A DNA stretch of 64,000 nt, taken from contig NZ_BNDS01000001.1 in NCBI RefSeq assembly GCF_014656545.1, positions 375,190-439,189 on the forward strand, in the 5' to 3' direction. The position numbers and the translations under genes are program-made. Below the pieces are notes generated by a model, which made no database searches, had not been told where the DNA came from, and saw nothing but the letters and a program-made list of their open reading frames with translations. Source of the stretch: Neobacillus kokaensis. GTDB taxonomy: Bacteria; Bacillota; Bacilli; Bacillales; Cytobacillaceae. Below are positions 27,049 through 35,604 of the stretch, in pieces. Every line of letters starts with the position of its first letter. Positions within the stretch are counted from its first letter, which is position 1.

Positions 27049-28350
27049 TTATTGCGGGTGAGAACCTGCCATCTGTTGCTGCTCCATCGGTAATTCAATA
27101 AAAACGGTTGTTCCCACATTCTTTTCACTTTCGAATCGAATGGTACCCCCATGTGATTGTACGATTTTAAAGCTGACGGTTAGACCTAATCCGGTCCCTT
27201 TTTCTTTGGAAGAATAAAAAGGCTCCCCAATCCTCTGCAATCTTTCTTGAGAAATGCCGCAGCCATTGTCTTTAATCATGATTAAAATCCGGTTTTCTTG
27301 TTCTTTTTTTAGACTAATGGTAACTTTACCGCCATTGATGGAGGCTTCAATCGCATTTTTTATAATATTAATAAATAATTGCTTCAGCTGGTTTGGCTCA
27401 CATTCAATGAAAAGCTCCTCTTTGGGAAAAGCAGATTTTATTTGTACATTATATAAACTTGCTTCCGTTCCGAGTAAGGAGATTACATCCTGCAGCAGTT
27501 TTTGAACCCAGGTTATTGAAAATTTAACATGTTGCGGCTTGGCTAATAGCAAAAGCTCCCCAACAATATGATTGATGCGGTTTAATTCATCTAACATTAT
27601 CTGATAATACTATTGATGTTTTGCATCCTCTACCTGCAAGAGCTGAACAAAGCCCTTTAATGAAGTCAAGGGGTTGCGGATTTCATGGGCAACGCTTGCA
27701 GATAACTCCCCGACTACCGACAGCTTTTCTGTTCGTCTAAGGCGTTCTTCTCGTTCCTGTAATTCCTTTAACATTTCTTTTCTTTCCGTAATATCGCGCC
27801 CCATAACAACTAAACCTTTTCTCGTGCCATCAGGGTTAAAAAGCGGCACTTTAATTGTATCAAAAATCTTGATAGTGCCATCTGGAGTGGGCAGGGATTC
27901 TTCTACACGGGTAATTTCCCCATTTTTCCACGTTTGTTCGTCTGAAATTTCGCAAAACCTTAATGCCTCTGCATAAAAGTCCGTATATTCAGCAAGCTCA
28001 GAGTCTTTTTTTCCGCGATAGTCGACGTTTTCTAGTTGAAATAATTTCAGGCCAAAATTATTAGCTTCAATCCATCTGCCTTCTCCATCCTTAAAGTTAA
28101 CAAAGTCCACCATCGAGTTAATTAAGGTAGAAAGGCGCTGCTGATCTTCTTTTGACGTATGCAACTCTTCAGTTTTGCTGACAAAAAAGTAAAAAAATCC
28201 GCCTGTAATAATGACATATATTACTTCCTTTATCCTTGCTGCTACTACATTAAAGGAATCTGAGAAAAAATTGTAAATGAAATAATTAGACCCAAATATC
28301 CAAATAATACTTATAAGAATGTAAAGGAGGATAAGCTTTTTTTTCTGCAT
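27049..28350 (-). pseudogene. PAS-domain sensor histidine kinase interrupted by an amber codon
   Basis: One reading frame encodes an otherwise complete kinase of 433 codons. It has two N-terminal membrane helices (about 7-27 and 40-58), a PAS/PAC region (about 75-190) with GRDITERKEMLKEL, the phosphoacceptor motif SVAHEIRNPLTSLKGF, and a HATPase domain with KNAIEA, DNGCGIS and GTGLGL. A TAG at 27612-27610, after EDAKHQ and before YYQIMLDELNRI, splits it between the phosphoacceptor helix and the ATPase domain. No base is gained or lost. The architecture resembles sporulation-type kinases. It is probably a recent nonsense mutation, a sequencing error, or a case of suppression. Confidence 0.85.
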
Positions 28351-28456
28351 GAAATACTCCTAATCAATACTTGTAATTTTATAAAACATTTGTCCTACTA
28401 TATAGTACAAGAAATTGAATGGTTTTGGAATCTAATTATTCTCGAAATAGAAGAAG

Positions 28457-28951
28457 TTAAGAGACTCTTTTTCCTACAATCACAAGATCGCGCTCGATCC
28501 CATCTAATTCTGCTACATTAGGCAGATGGGCCCATTTTTCAAATCCGAATTGTGAAAATAGCTTTATACTCGGCTCATTATGAGCAAAAATAAACCCAAG
28601 TAATGTTTTGATTTTTAGTTCAGGGCAGATACTTATTGCTTTTTCAATTAAATATTTACCAAGTTTTTTTCCACGGTAGTCTTGATGCAGGTAAATGCTG
28701 ATTTCAGCCGTACCGTTATAGGCTGAGCGGCCATAAAATGATTGAAAGCTAAGCCAGCCGCAAATAACACCTTTATCTTCAACCACCCATAACGGTCTGA
28801 ATGAAGGGGAGTGCTCGTGAAACCATTGAATTCGGCTTTCGACATGGATTGGTTCGAGATCTGCTGTGACCATTCTGCCAGCAATTGTAGAATTGTAAAT
28901 GTCCACGATTACGGTTAAATCCTTCATTTCTGCATCTCTAATTGTGAACAT
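28457..28951 (-). CDS. GNAT-family N-acetyltransferase
   Basis: A 164-residue acetyltransferase resembling phosphinothricin-type enzymes. FTIRDAEMKDLTVIVDIYNSTI starts the fold, and LHQDYRGKKLGKYLIEKAI is the acetyl-CoA-binding motif A, followed by FIFAHNEPSIKLFSQFGFEKW. The ATG at 28951 is preferred over one three codons upstream because AAGGA then sits at a sensible distance. The natural substrate is unknown. Confidence 0.88.
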   Translation of the reverse strand: MFTIRDAEMKDLTVIVDIYNSTIAGRMVTADLEPIHVESRIQWFHEHSPSFRPLWVVEDKGVICGWLSFQSFYGRSAYNGTAEISIYLHQDYRGKKLGKYLIEKAISICPELKIKTLLGFIFAHNEPSIKLFSQFGFEKWAHLPNVAELDGIERDLVIVGKRVS

Positions 28952-29033
28952 AATCACCATTCCTTATTGTTGTCTAATTTACTAGATTTTATGGTAAACC
29001 CCAGGCAAATGAAAATCAATAAAATTATGAAGA

Positions 29034-29062
29034 AAACCTTCCCTATTTTTTAGGAAAGGTTT
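29034..29062 (-). terminator. terminator downstream of the YpzG-like gene
   Basis: AAACCTTCCCT and AGGAAAGGTTT form an 11-base stem with one mismatch. On the minus strand it is followed by TTCTTC, so it probably ends the small gene at 29122. Confidence 0.65.
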
Positions 29063-29121
29063 CTCTTCGATCCGGAAGTATGCGTTAAGCTTCCTCCAGC
29101 ATTCGTTTCTTTGCCAATCCC

Positions 29122-29274
29122 TTACCAACGGTGAGCTTTGGCATTACTCCTTAAGATGATTGTGTTTTGCGTCAATTGCGTTTGGCCATTTACTTGAGAC
29201 TTCTGACGTTTCGGTCTCGTCCAAGTGTGGTGAAATAGCTCTGACTTTTCATCTAAACGCTCTCTGTAGCTCAT
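29122..29274 (-). CDS. YpzG-like small basic protein
   Basis: A 50-residue protein that starts MSYRERLDEKSELFHHTWTR and ends in LRSNAKAHRW, with a basic, Gln- and Asn-rich middle. GAGGTGATTTG lies immediately before the ATG on the minus strand. Its composition and C-terminus fit the YpzG-like small proteins of spore-forming bacilli, whose role is unknown. The 387-base gap to ppaC holds mainly AT-rich sequence with promoter-like TATAAT stretches. Confidence 0.6.
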   Translation of the reverse strand: MSYRERLDEKSELFHHTWTRPKRQKSQVNGQTQLTQNTIILRSNAKAHRW

Positions 29275-29661
29275 CAAATCACCTCTATAAAGGATTTTTG
29301 AAACGACGATATTCATTAGGAATATCATTCTTATTATTTGTAAATGGACTAGAAAATAGTCAAAAATGGTCATATTTCTTTGCTGAGGAAGGAGTAAAGT
29401 AAGATGAATGATTTTAAATGAAGAAACATAATTAAAAGTGAGGTGATGGAAATTGTGGTGTTTCGGCTTTATTAAACCATTGAGAAATGAGTCGTAAAAT
29501 AAATCACAACTTTCCATTTTTAGAATATAATATAAAGGTGATTTGAAAAAATCACTTATTTTTTTTTGAATCCTTTAGCGTAATCATATATAATTTCCAT
29601 TAGGGTCATTTTTTCAAAAATTTATGACCTTTATACTTTAAAAGGATTGGGAGTAGTAACA

Positions 29662-30600
29662 ATGGAAAAAGTTTTTATTTTTGGACATAAAAATCCTGAC
29701 ACAGATTCCATTTGTTCAGCGATTGCTTACGCTGACTTGAAGAAACAATTAGGATTGAATGTAGAGCCTGTTCGCCTTGGTGCAATCAATGGTGAGACAC
29801 AATATGCACTTGATACCTTTAAGGCTGAGGCACCACGTTTAGTTGAAAAGGTTTCGGAAGAAGCACAGTCCGTTATCTTAGTTGACCATAATGAGCGCCA
29901 GCAGAGTGCCGATGATATTACCAATGTCCGTATTCTTGAGGTAATTGATCATCACCGTATAGCTAACTTTGAAACAAGTGATCCTCTATATTACCGCTGT
30001 GAGCCTGTTGGATGTACAGCGACGATCTTAAATAAAATGTACAAGGAAAATGGCAAGACCATCAGCAAGGAGATCGCTGGACTAATGCTTTCTGCGATTA
30101 TTTCTGATTCATTGCTTTTCAAATCTCCAACCTGCACTCATGAAGATGTAATTGCTGCACATGAATTAGCAGAAATCGCCGGCGTAGATGCCAATGTTTA
30201 CGGCTTAGAGATGCTGAAGGCTGGTGCTGATGTTAGCACCAAAACGATCGAGGAGTTATTGACACTTGATGCCAAAGGCTTCGAAATGGGTTCAAGCAAG
30301 GTGGAAATTGCGCAAGTGAACACAGTGGACCCATCTGATGTGCTTGTCCGTAAAGCAGAATTAGAAGCTGCTATTAATAAAAAAATTGCTGATAAGAATT
30401 TAGATCTATTCTTATTTGTGATTACTGATATCTTAACAAATGATTCCGTTGCCCTAGCGCTTGGCGGAAAAGCTGCTGCTGTGGAAAGAGCCTACAATGT
30501 AACTCTATCTGACAATTCGGCAACATTAAAGGGCGTTGTTTCCCGTAAGAAACAAATTGTACCTGTACTGACTGAGGTTTTTAATAAAGTGGAAATTTAA
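29662..30600 (+). CDS. ppaC: manganese-dependent inorganic pyrophosphatase
   Basis: A family II (DHH-type) pyrophosphatase of 312 residues that hydrolyses PPi to phosphate in the cytoplasm. Metal-binding motifs are visible in order: [36 protein letters not shown] and the C-terminal [10 protein letters not shown]. The ATG at 29662 begins the conserved MEKVFIFGH and follows AAAGGATTGGGAG. It is monocistronic, with a strong terminator after it. Confidence 0.96.
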   Translation: MEKVFIFGHKNPDTDSICSAIAYADLKKQLGLNVEPVRLGAINGETQYALDTFKAEAPRLVEKVSEEAQSVILVDHNERQQSADDITNVRILEVIDHHRIANFETSDPLYYRCEPVGCTATILNKMYKENGKTISKEIAGLMLSAIISDSLLFKSPTCTHEDVIAAHELAEIAGVDANVYGLEMLKAGADVSTKTIEELLTLDAKGFEMGSSKVEIAQVNTVDPSDVLVRKAELEAAINKKIADKNLDLFLFVITDILTNDSVALALGGKAAAVERAYNVTLSDNSATLKGVVSRKKQIVPVLTEVFNKVEI

Positions 30601-30603
30601 TAA

Positions 30604-30640
30604 AAAATGTCCATGTGATAATGCATGGACATTTTTTATT
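30604..30640 (+). terminator. Rho-independent terminator after ppaC
   Basis: AATGTCCATG pairs with CATGGACATT and six T residues follow. It may also act for the convergent coiled-coil gene. Confidence 0.9.
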
Positions 30641-30674
30641 TCTTCATGTAAGAGAAGCTGCTTGCTTTAGGTAG

Positions 30675-31424
30675 CTATTCTAGATTTTTGTGCTTTTCTT
30701 CTTTTTGTTGATTTAACATGAAAAAGGTTAACGGCTTATCGGAGCCGGTCATCAGTTTGTAAACATAGGACGATGTGAGTTTATATCCATCCTCAATTTT
30801 AGATGCCAAAAAGTTTGTCCGTTCAAAAATAATCGACCGGATATGGTTCAGCTGCCGGACAATTTTTTCCGTCAATGCTTCTTGGTTGTCCAGCCGCAGC
30901 AAAACGTCCTCTTGAAAATCCTCTTGTTTAGCGGTTGCATCCTTTTGCAATTCAAGCTGTTCGTTTAATCGCTGACTAAGCATCTGATTTGTTTCTCCTT
31001 GTTTTTCCAGCCTGTTAGAAATTTCTTGAATGCTGGCACTAAGGCGGTTAACATTTTCGATGATATCTTCTTTCAGCAGAGCCTCGTTCTCTAGAATCCT
31101 TTGGAAATCACCATTCTTCTCATTCAAGCTTTGTAAAAAGTGAACAATCTGTGTTTCAAAGTCCTTTTGTTCCAAATTGCTTTTTCTTAATTCTTGAAGC
31201 TGCCGATCGACCTGGGTCCATTGATGAAGTTGGCTTTGTTCTTGGACAAGTGAACGGGATTTTAATTCGCTTAAGGAATTTTGTAAGGCAGTATTGGTCT
31301 TATCCTGTTGCTTCATTAACTCAGTAAGAAAATCCTGCTTTGAATACGCTTGATTCGGTTCTTTTATTTCATTAAGATTTTTATATAAACCCGGCAGCTG
31401 TTTTTTATTAATATATAAGCCCAT
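30675..31424 (-). CDS. long coiled-coil protein of unknown function
   Basis: The 249-residue protein starts MGLYINKKQLPGLYKNL. It is then mostly charged heptad-like helix from about residue 30 to 200 (for example LQELRKSNLEQKDFETQIVH), with a more hydrophobic C-terminus (TSSYVYKLMTGSDKPLTFFML). GAGGTGGAG precedes the ATG on the minus strand. It has no signal peptide and no catalytic motif. I do not recognise the family. A hairpin at about 31622-31655 (GGCTGC TTCG GCAGCC) lies in the gap upstream. Confidence 0.7.
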   Translation of the reverse strand: MGLYINKKQLPGLYKNLNEIKEPNQAYSKQDFLTELMKQQDKTNTALQNSLSELKSRSLVQEQSQLHQWTQVDRQLQELRKSNLEQKDFETQIVHFLQSLNEKNGDFQRILENEALLKEDIIENVNRLSASIQEISNRLEKQGETNQMLSQRLNEQLELQKDATAKQEDFQEDVLLRLDNQEALTEKIVRQLNHIRSIIFERTNFLASKIEDGYKLTSSYVYKLMTGSDKPLTFFMLNQQKEEKHKNLE

Positions 31425-31708
31425 ATCACACTCCACCTCATTATTTTTTGTTCTTGATATCCTATGCTTACATAATAAAGGAGGGGACAATAATGGGCTA
31501 TGCTAATGAAACTGTATATTTGAGCATTATTTTGGAATTTATTTTGAATAAACATTTGCCGCATTGAAAAACAACCTGCCAACTCTCATACCTTAAATTG
31601 GTAACATGGTAAGTGTATGAATAGAAGGAAGGCTGCTTCGGCAGCCTGTCTTCTATTAAAAAAATATTATTTATATATTAACAATCTTCACCATTTCTTC
31701 TTGGCACT

Positions 31709-31737
31709 TTGACAAAAATAAATAATTGGATTACTAT
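31709..31737 (+). promoter_or_regulatory. sigma-A type promoter of the pirin gene
   Basis: TTGACA at 31709-31714 and TACTAT at 31732-31737 are separated by 17 bases, about 55 bases upstream of the pirin start codon. Confidence 0.6.
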
Positions 31738-31792
31738 TATCTTGAATTCGAGATAAAATCGATTGAGAGTTGGAAAAAGGAGTGTATGGAAC

Positions 31793-32497
31793 ATGCTTAG
31801 AAAAATAGATAATGAAAATATGGGTAGAAGTAATTTAGGATGGTTAAGAAGTATTTTTCACTTTTCCTTTGCAGAGTACTATAATCCGAAAAATATCCAT
31901 TTTGGAATGTTACGTGTACTTAATGATGATATGGTTGCTCATAGTACTGGATTTGATTTACATCCTCATCAAAACATGGAGATCATCTCATATGTTGTTG
32001 ATGGTGAACTTACTCATGGTGATAGCATGGGAAATAAGAGTACGATTTCCCGCGGTCATGTTCAATATATGAGCGCTGGAACCGGTGTGTATCATAGTGA
32101 ACACAACCTTGGCGAGCAAACATTGAGATTTTTACAAATCTGGATCATTCCTGATAAAAACGGCTATACACCAAGCTATGGCGATTACCGTTTTAATTGG
32201 GAAGACAGGAAAAATCAATGGCTTCATATGGTTTCAAGTAAAGCGGGAAATGCCCCAATTAAAATAAATCAAGATGTTAATGTCTATGCCCTGGAACTTG
32301 ATAAGGGGAATGATATTAGTTTCCCAGTCGGTGAAGGCAGACAAGCATATATGGTCCAGGTGGAAGGTAAATCTACGGTTAATACAATGGAATTAAACCA
32401 AAGAGATGCATTAGAAATCCTAGAAGAAGATATTCACATTTCTGCAACAGAACCTGCACATATTGTCATCTTAGAGATGAAAAAAATAGATTTATAA
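31793..32497 (+). CDS. pirin-family bicupin protein
   Basis: The 234-residue protein opens MLRKIDNENMGRSNLGWLRSI and carries the pirin cupin motif: LHPHQNMEIISYVVDGELTHGDSMG, with HxH and the downstream VYHSEHN metal ligands. Bacterial pirins of the YhhW/YhaK type bind Fe or Ni, and some have quercetinase activity; the role here is unknown. The ATG at 31793 follows AAAAAGGAG. It is monocistronic, with its own promoter and terminator. Confidence 0.9.
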   Translation: MLRKIDNENMGRSNLGWLRSIFHFSFAEYYNPKNIHFGMLRVLNDDMVAHSTGFDLHPHQNMEIISYVVDGELTHGDSMGNKSTISRGHVQYMSAGTGVYHSEHNLGEQTLRFLQIWIIPDKNGYTPSYGDYRFNWEDRKNQWLHMVSSKAGNAPIKINQDVNVYALELDKGNDISFPVGEGRQAYMVQVEGKSTVNTMELNQRDALEILEEDIHISATEPAHIVILEMKKIDL

Positions 32498-32502
32498 AAG
32501 CT

Positions 32503-32534
32503 AAAGCTCCTTATAACAGGAGTTTTGTTTTTTC
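32503..32534 (+). terminator. Rho-independent terminator after the pirin gene
   Basis: AAAGCTCC pairs with GGAGTTTT (one G-T pair) and a T-rich stretch follows. Confidence 0.7.
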
Positions 32535-32588
32535 ATTTCCTTGTTCTTTATGGATAGGATAAAATGGAAGGGAAAAGAGGTGCATTTC

Positions 32589-33179
32589 ATGAAAATGGAA
32601 AATGTAAGCCGCTGTGGATGGGTCAATCAAGATCCATTGTACATTGACTATCATGATCACGAATGGGGAGTTCCAGTATATGATGATCGTTTGCTGTTTG
32701 AGTTTTTAAACTTGGAAGGAGCACAAGCAGGGTTAAGCTGGTACACGATTTTGAAGAAACGGGAGAATTATCAAAAGGCTTTTGATAATTTTGATGCCGA
32801 AAAAATTACTGCCTATGATGAACATAAGATGGAAGAGCTTTTACATAATGAAGGAATTGTTAGAAATAAGCTGAAAATAAATGCAGTTGTGACTAATGCT
32901 AAAGCATATCTGAAGGTTGTGGAGGAATTCGGGTCTTTTGCGGATTATATTTGGTCATTTGTTGACGGCAAGCCGATTCAAAATCATTTTAAAGATTTAA
33001 GCGAGGTTCCCGCGACAACCAACATCAGTGACCGCTTAAGCAAGGATTTAAAGAAACGCGGTTTTAAGTTTGTCGGTTCAACGATTTGTTATGCCTTCAT
33101 GCAGGCAGTTGGAATGGTGAATGATCATGTTGAAACTTGTTTTTGTTATCAAAGAAGCCGCAAAAAAACGATGTCTTAA
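32589..33179 (+). CDS. tag: DNA-3-methyladenine glycosylase I
   Basis: A base-excision repair glycosylase of 196 residues removing 3-methyladenine. Zinc-site and fold motifs are visible: RCGWVNQDPLYIDYHDHEWGVP, LEGAQAGLSWYTILKKRE, and GFKFVGSTICYAFMQAVGMVNDH with HVETC at the end. AAAAGAGGTG precedes the chosen ATG. It ends at a terminator shared with the small convergent gene. Confidence 0.95.
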   Translation: MKMENVSRCGWVNQDPLYIDYHDHEWGVPVYDDRLLFEFLNLEGAQAGLSWYTILKKRENYQKAFDNFDAEKITAYDEHKMEELLHNEGIVRNKLKINAVVTNAKAYLKVVEEFGSFADYIWSFVDGKPIQNHFKDLSEVPATTNISDRLSKDLKKRGFKFVGSTICYAFMQAVGMVNDHVETCFCYQRSRKKTMS

Positions 33180-33200
33180 CAAGAAGACATCGTTTTTAAT
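33163..33200. terminator. bidirectional terminator between tag and the small gene at 33201
   Basis: AAAACGATGTCTT pairs with AAGACATCGTTTT. It is bounded by A- and T-runs and lies between two convergent genes. Confidence 0.88.
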
Positions 33201-33356
33201 TTATTTTCTATCAATTGCAAATTCAGATACTGGGATCGGAATGATCTTTCCCCCAATTTGAACATGAACGGTATCGTTGAAAATGGCTTTTACAATTCCT
33301 TTTAGTGAGATGGTGGAATTAATTGAGATTTTTTTTTCTTCAGATTGGACGGCCAT
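33201..33356 (-). CDS. 51-residue protein, paralogue of the one at 34384
   Basis: The minus strand encodes MAVQSEEKKISINSTISLKG, then IVKAIFNDTVHVQIGGKIIP, ending in VSEFAIDRK, with AAAGGTGTTGA before the ATG. Residues 12-40 are almost identical to the small protein at 34384, on the other side of the tetR gene. The alternating pattern suggests a small beta-barrel. The family is not recognised. It is too short for a typical length cutoff, but the paralogue with synonymous differences supports real coding. Confidence 0.7.
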   Translation of the reverse strand: MAVQSEEKKISINSTISLKGIVKAIFNDTVHVQIGGKIIPIPVSEFAIDRK

Positions 33357-33542
33357 AAAAAATCAACACCTTTCAAATTAGTCAAAGAAATATAGATAAA
33401 GATAAAGAAGTTACATTAATATTATTCGGAAAAATCTGTTAATATCCTTCTTATTTAAGAAGGAATTTGGTGAAAATAATAAAAAAATCGGTCATGTTAT
33501 GTTTTATTTTTAAAGGGGTGTATTAAGGGATACAGCATAACA

Positions 33543-33608
33543 TGAACCGTAGTTCAAGTATTACATGGTAATGTGTCTATTGTCAATGAAAAAGTGAACT
33601 ATAGTTCA
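33543..33608 (+). promoter_or_regulatory. TetR operator pair
   Basis: TGAACCGTAGTTCA at 33543-33556 and the perfect palindrome TGAACTATAGTTCA at 33595-33608 lie 39 bases apart upstream of the tetR-type gene. The second overlaps the likely promoter. An outer inverted repeat, TCATGTTATG at 33492 with CATAACATGA at 33536, borders the first site. Autoregulation, and possibly control of the divergent small gene, is inferred. Confidence 0.7.
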
Positions 33609-33649
33609 TTTTTTAGAATTGTGATAATATGAGAATTGAGGTGGTAATC

Positions 33650-34297
33650 ATGTCGGAAAAAGAAGATTATTTGGTTGGTGAATTCCCTTTTATCCCAAGG
33701 CAGGAAAGAGCACAGCAAAAACGAAAGGCGCTGCTTGAAAGCGGACAGATTTTATTTGCTGCAAAAGGATATGAGCAGACAACTGCGAAAGAAATTGCTG
33801 CACATGCCAAGGTAGCAACAGGAACATTCTATCGTTATTTTTCAGATAAACGGCAGCTGCTGATGGCTCTTTTGGAGGATGAAATTGATAATTTCCTTGC
33901 CCCTGAGCCACATTGGTTTTCTAGTAATCCCGAATTCGTATTGGCATCTCTTTTGGAAACACATGCGAATCGGCTGCAAAAATCTGGACTTTACCGCGTG
34001 TTACCTGAAATCTTATCAAAAGACTTAGAACTTGCCGAGGTTATGCAGGCAGCAAGAATAAGAATCCATGCAAGAATATTATCTGGTTTACAATTAATCT
34101 ATGAAAAAGGATTAACATGGAGGGATTTGGATCTTGATATACTTGCCTGGTCCATCATGATATTAGTCGAAAATGGGCACGAAAAAGAAAGACAAGGTGG
34201 AAATAGGATAAATTATCAAGAGCTGGCAAAAGTGATTTGCCGGTTGGTTTTTCCGCCTGAAGTGTTAGAGAAATTACGGAATGATGGTGAAGCGTGA
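33650..34297 (+). CDS. TetR-family transcriptional regulator
   Basis: A 215-residue repressor with an N-terminal helix-turn-helix: RKALLESGQILFAAKGYEQTTAKEIAAHAKVATGTFYRYFSDKRQLL. The C-terminal ligand domain is not diagnostic. The ATG at 33650 follows GAGGTGG. Two palindromic sites upstream make autoregulation likely. It has no adjacent transporter or enzyme gene; its immediate neighbours are the two small paralogous proteins on the opposite strand. Confidence 0.9.
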   Translation: MSEKEDYLVGEFPFIPRQERAQQKRKALLESGQILFAAKGYEQTTAKEIAAHAKVATGTFYRYFSDKRQLLMALLEDEIDNFLAPEPHWFSSNPEFVLASLLETHANRLQKSGLYRVLPEILSKDLELAEVMQAARIRIHARILSGLQLIYEKGLTWRDLDLDILAWSIMILVENGHEKERQGGNRINYQELAKVICRLVFPPEVLEKLRNDGEA

Positions 34298-34383
34298 ATA
34301 GAGATTTTTCAATGAAAAATGAGTTATAAAAAAATAAGGTCCATCATAGAATAACCTTGTTGGACCTTGTGGGTAATATAATT

Positions 34384-34548
34384 TCACTGTGCTGGCTTTT
34401 CAACCAAGAACTCAGAAGTTGGGATTGTAATAATTTTTCCGCCAATTTGGACATGAACGGTATCGTTGAAAATGGCTTTCACAATTCCTTTTAACGAAAT
34501 CGTGGAATTTACAGAGATATTCTTTTTAGATTCAGCTTGGTTTGCCAA
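34384..34548 (-). CDS. 54-residue protein, paralogue of the one at 33201
   Basis: From a TTG start behind AAAGGTGTTGG the frame reads MANQAESKKNISVNSTISLK, then GIVKAIFNDTVHVQIGGKII, ending in TSEFLVEKPAQ. The segment STISLKGIVKAIFNDTVHVQ is identical to the first copy, although codons differ at several wobble positions. This indicates a duplication kept under selection. The function is unknown. It is convergent with the tetR-type gene. Confidence 0.7.
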   Translation of the reverse strand: MANQAESKKNISVNSTISLKGIVKAIFNDTVHVQIGGKIITIPTSEFLVEKPAQ

Positions 34549-34700
34549 TTTAACCAACACCTTTCAAGTAATATATGATGATATTATAAAGGATAGTGGA
34601 TCAGGATTGCGAATAAAATGTACGGTTAATGAGTATTTTTTATTAAATAATTGTATTCATTTTTTTCCAAAATGTTTTAATTTTAAACCTGAATTCTATA

Positions 34701-34730
34701 AAAAAAGCTAATCCAGATGGACTAGCTTTT
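34701..34730 (-). terminator. terminator of the 69-residue gene
   Basis: On the minus strand, AAAAGCTAGTCC pairs with GGATTAGCTTTT (one G-T pair), followed by TTTATAG. It lies 10 bases after the stop codon of the small gene at 34740. Confidence 0.8.
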
Positions 34731-34739
34731 GGGTGGAAT

Positions 34740-34949
34740 TTAATAATGCAGTTTTTTCTCGATATTTGTCAAAATGTGCTGACTTTGTAAATATTCACGC
34801 TCACGTCGTCTTTCGACTTTCATACGGACGTCAAGCTTTCTGCTGTAGTCGGCAAAACATACTCCATGGGCGCTATACATGGCTTTTTCCATATCGTGCG
34901 TGTAGTTCAATTTTAACTGATTGATACAAATCCCTCCGGTTTTTGTCAT
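34740..34949 (-). CDS. small basic protein of unknown function
   Basis: A 69-residue protein, MTKTGGICINQLKLNYTHDM, then a KAMYSAHGVCFADYSRKLD segment and a highly charged helix (VRMKVERRREREYL). AGGAAGTCG lies 5-6 bases upstream of the ATG, and a good terminator follows the stop, so it is likely to be real. It has no membrane segment, and I do not recognise the family. Confidence 0.6.
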   Translation of the reverse strand: MTKTGGICINQLKLNYTHDMEKAMYSAHGVCFADYSRKLDVRMKVERRREREYLQSQHILTNIEKKLHY

Positions 34950-35137
34950 TTTTGCGACTTCCTATGATACATAGTTAACATCTTACCATCATGTGTTTAA
35001 TTGAACAAAGTCGAAAATGAAGGATTTGAGGCGATATTGGCGAAGAAATCCGAAAAATCGTAAAATAACTCCGTGTTGCTTAAAATAATAAAAAATTTCT
35101 TGCAATCAAAGCATGTTTTAATATTCACACCCGTCGC

Positions 35138-35163
35138 ATTACGGTAGGGGGGTATGTTATAAT
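35138..35163 (+). promoter_or_regulatory. promoter with CsoR-type operator
   Basis: TACGGTAGGGGGGTATG, a G-tract operator like those of CsoR regulators, directly abuts a TATAAT -10 at 35158-35163 upstream of the csoR-type gene. Autorepression relieved by metal is the usual mode. Confidence 0.6.
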
Positions 35164-35188
35164 CAATCAAAGAGAGGGGGCCGTTAAA

Positions 35189-35533
35189 ATGTCAAATGAA
35201 TTGAGCCATGAAGATTTACTGGATCCATCCTGTTGTACACATGAGGGCAGTCAGCGTAAAAGCCATCATTCCGATAAAGTGAAAAGCAATTTAGTCACGA
35301 GATTAAATCGAATTGAAGGACAAATCCGCGGCATTAAAGGATTAATTGAAAAAGACACATATTGTGATGACGTCATCCATCAAATTTCCGCTACTCAATC
35401 GGCCTTAAATAGTGTAGCAAAAATTTTATTGGAAGGCCATTTAAAAAGCTGTGTGGTTGAAAGAATTCAGGAAGGCGACATAGAGGTTTTGGATGAGGTG
35501 CTGGTTACTATTCAAAAGTTGATGAAAAAATGA
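35189..35533 (+). CDS. csoR: CsoR-family metal-sensing repressor
   Basis: A 114-residue all-helical regulator with VTRLNRIEGQIRGIKGLIEKDTYCDDVIHQI and LLEGHLKSCVVERI. The Cys, His and Cys of the copper site (TYC, EGH, SC) are all present. An N-terminal extension with CC and HH may add metal ligands. CsoR normally controls copZ/copA, but here the next features are an insertion sequence and an unrelated MFS gene, so its targets lie elsewhere. GAGAGGGGGCC precedes the ATG. Confidence 0.85.
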   Translation: MSNELSHEDLLDPSCCTHEGSQRKSHHSDKVKSNLVTRLNRIEGQIRGIKGLIEKDTYCDDVIHQISATQSALNSVAKILLEGHLKSCVVERIQEGDIEVLDEVLVTIQKLMKK

Positions 35534-35604
35534 GTAAAAAAAGACTCCGCTGATGAAGCGACCCCCTTAAGTTGGACTAATATCCAGGTTAGGGGGTTTT
35601 TAGT

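Noticed and set aside
29455..29500. 14-residue frame (MWCFGFIKPLRNES) after GAGGTGATGG
   Set aside because: The ribosome binding site is plausible, but the peptide is too short to support without conservation data.
31622..31655. Hairpin GGCTGC-TTCG-GCAGCC as a terminator
   Set aside because: The stem is good, but no T-run follows on either strand and no gene ends there, so its role is unclear.
34466..34711. 81-residue frame on the + strand
   Set aside because: It lies mostly opposite the 54-residue paralogue and continues into AT-rich sequence; there is no ribosome binding site.
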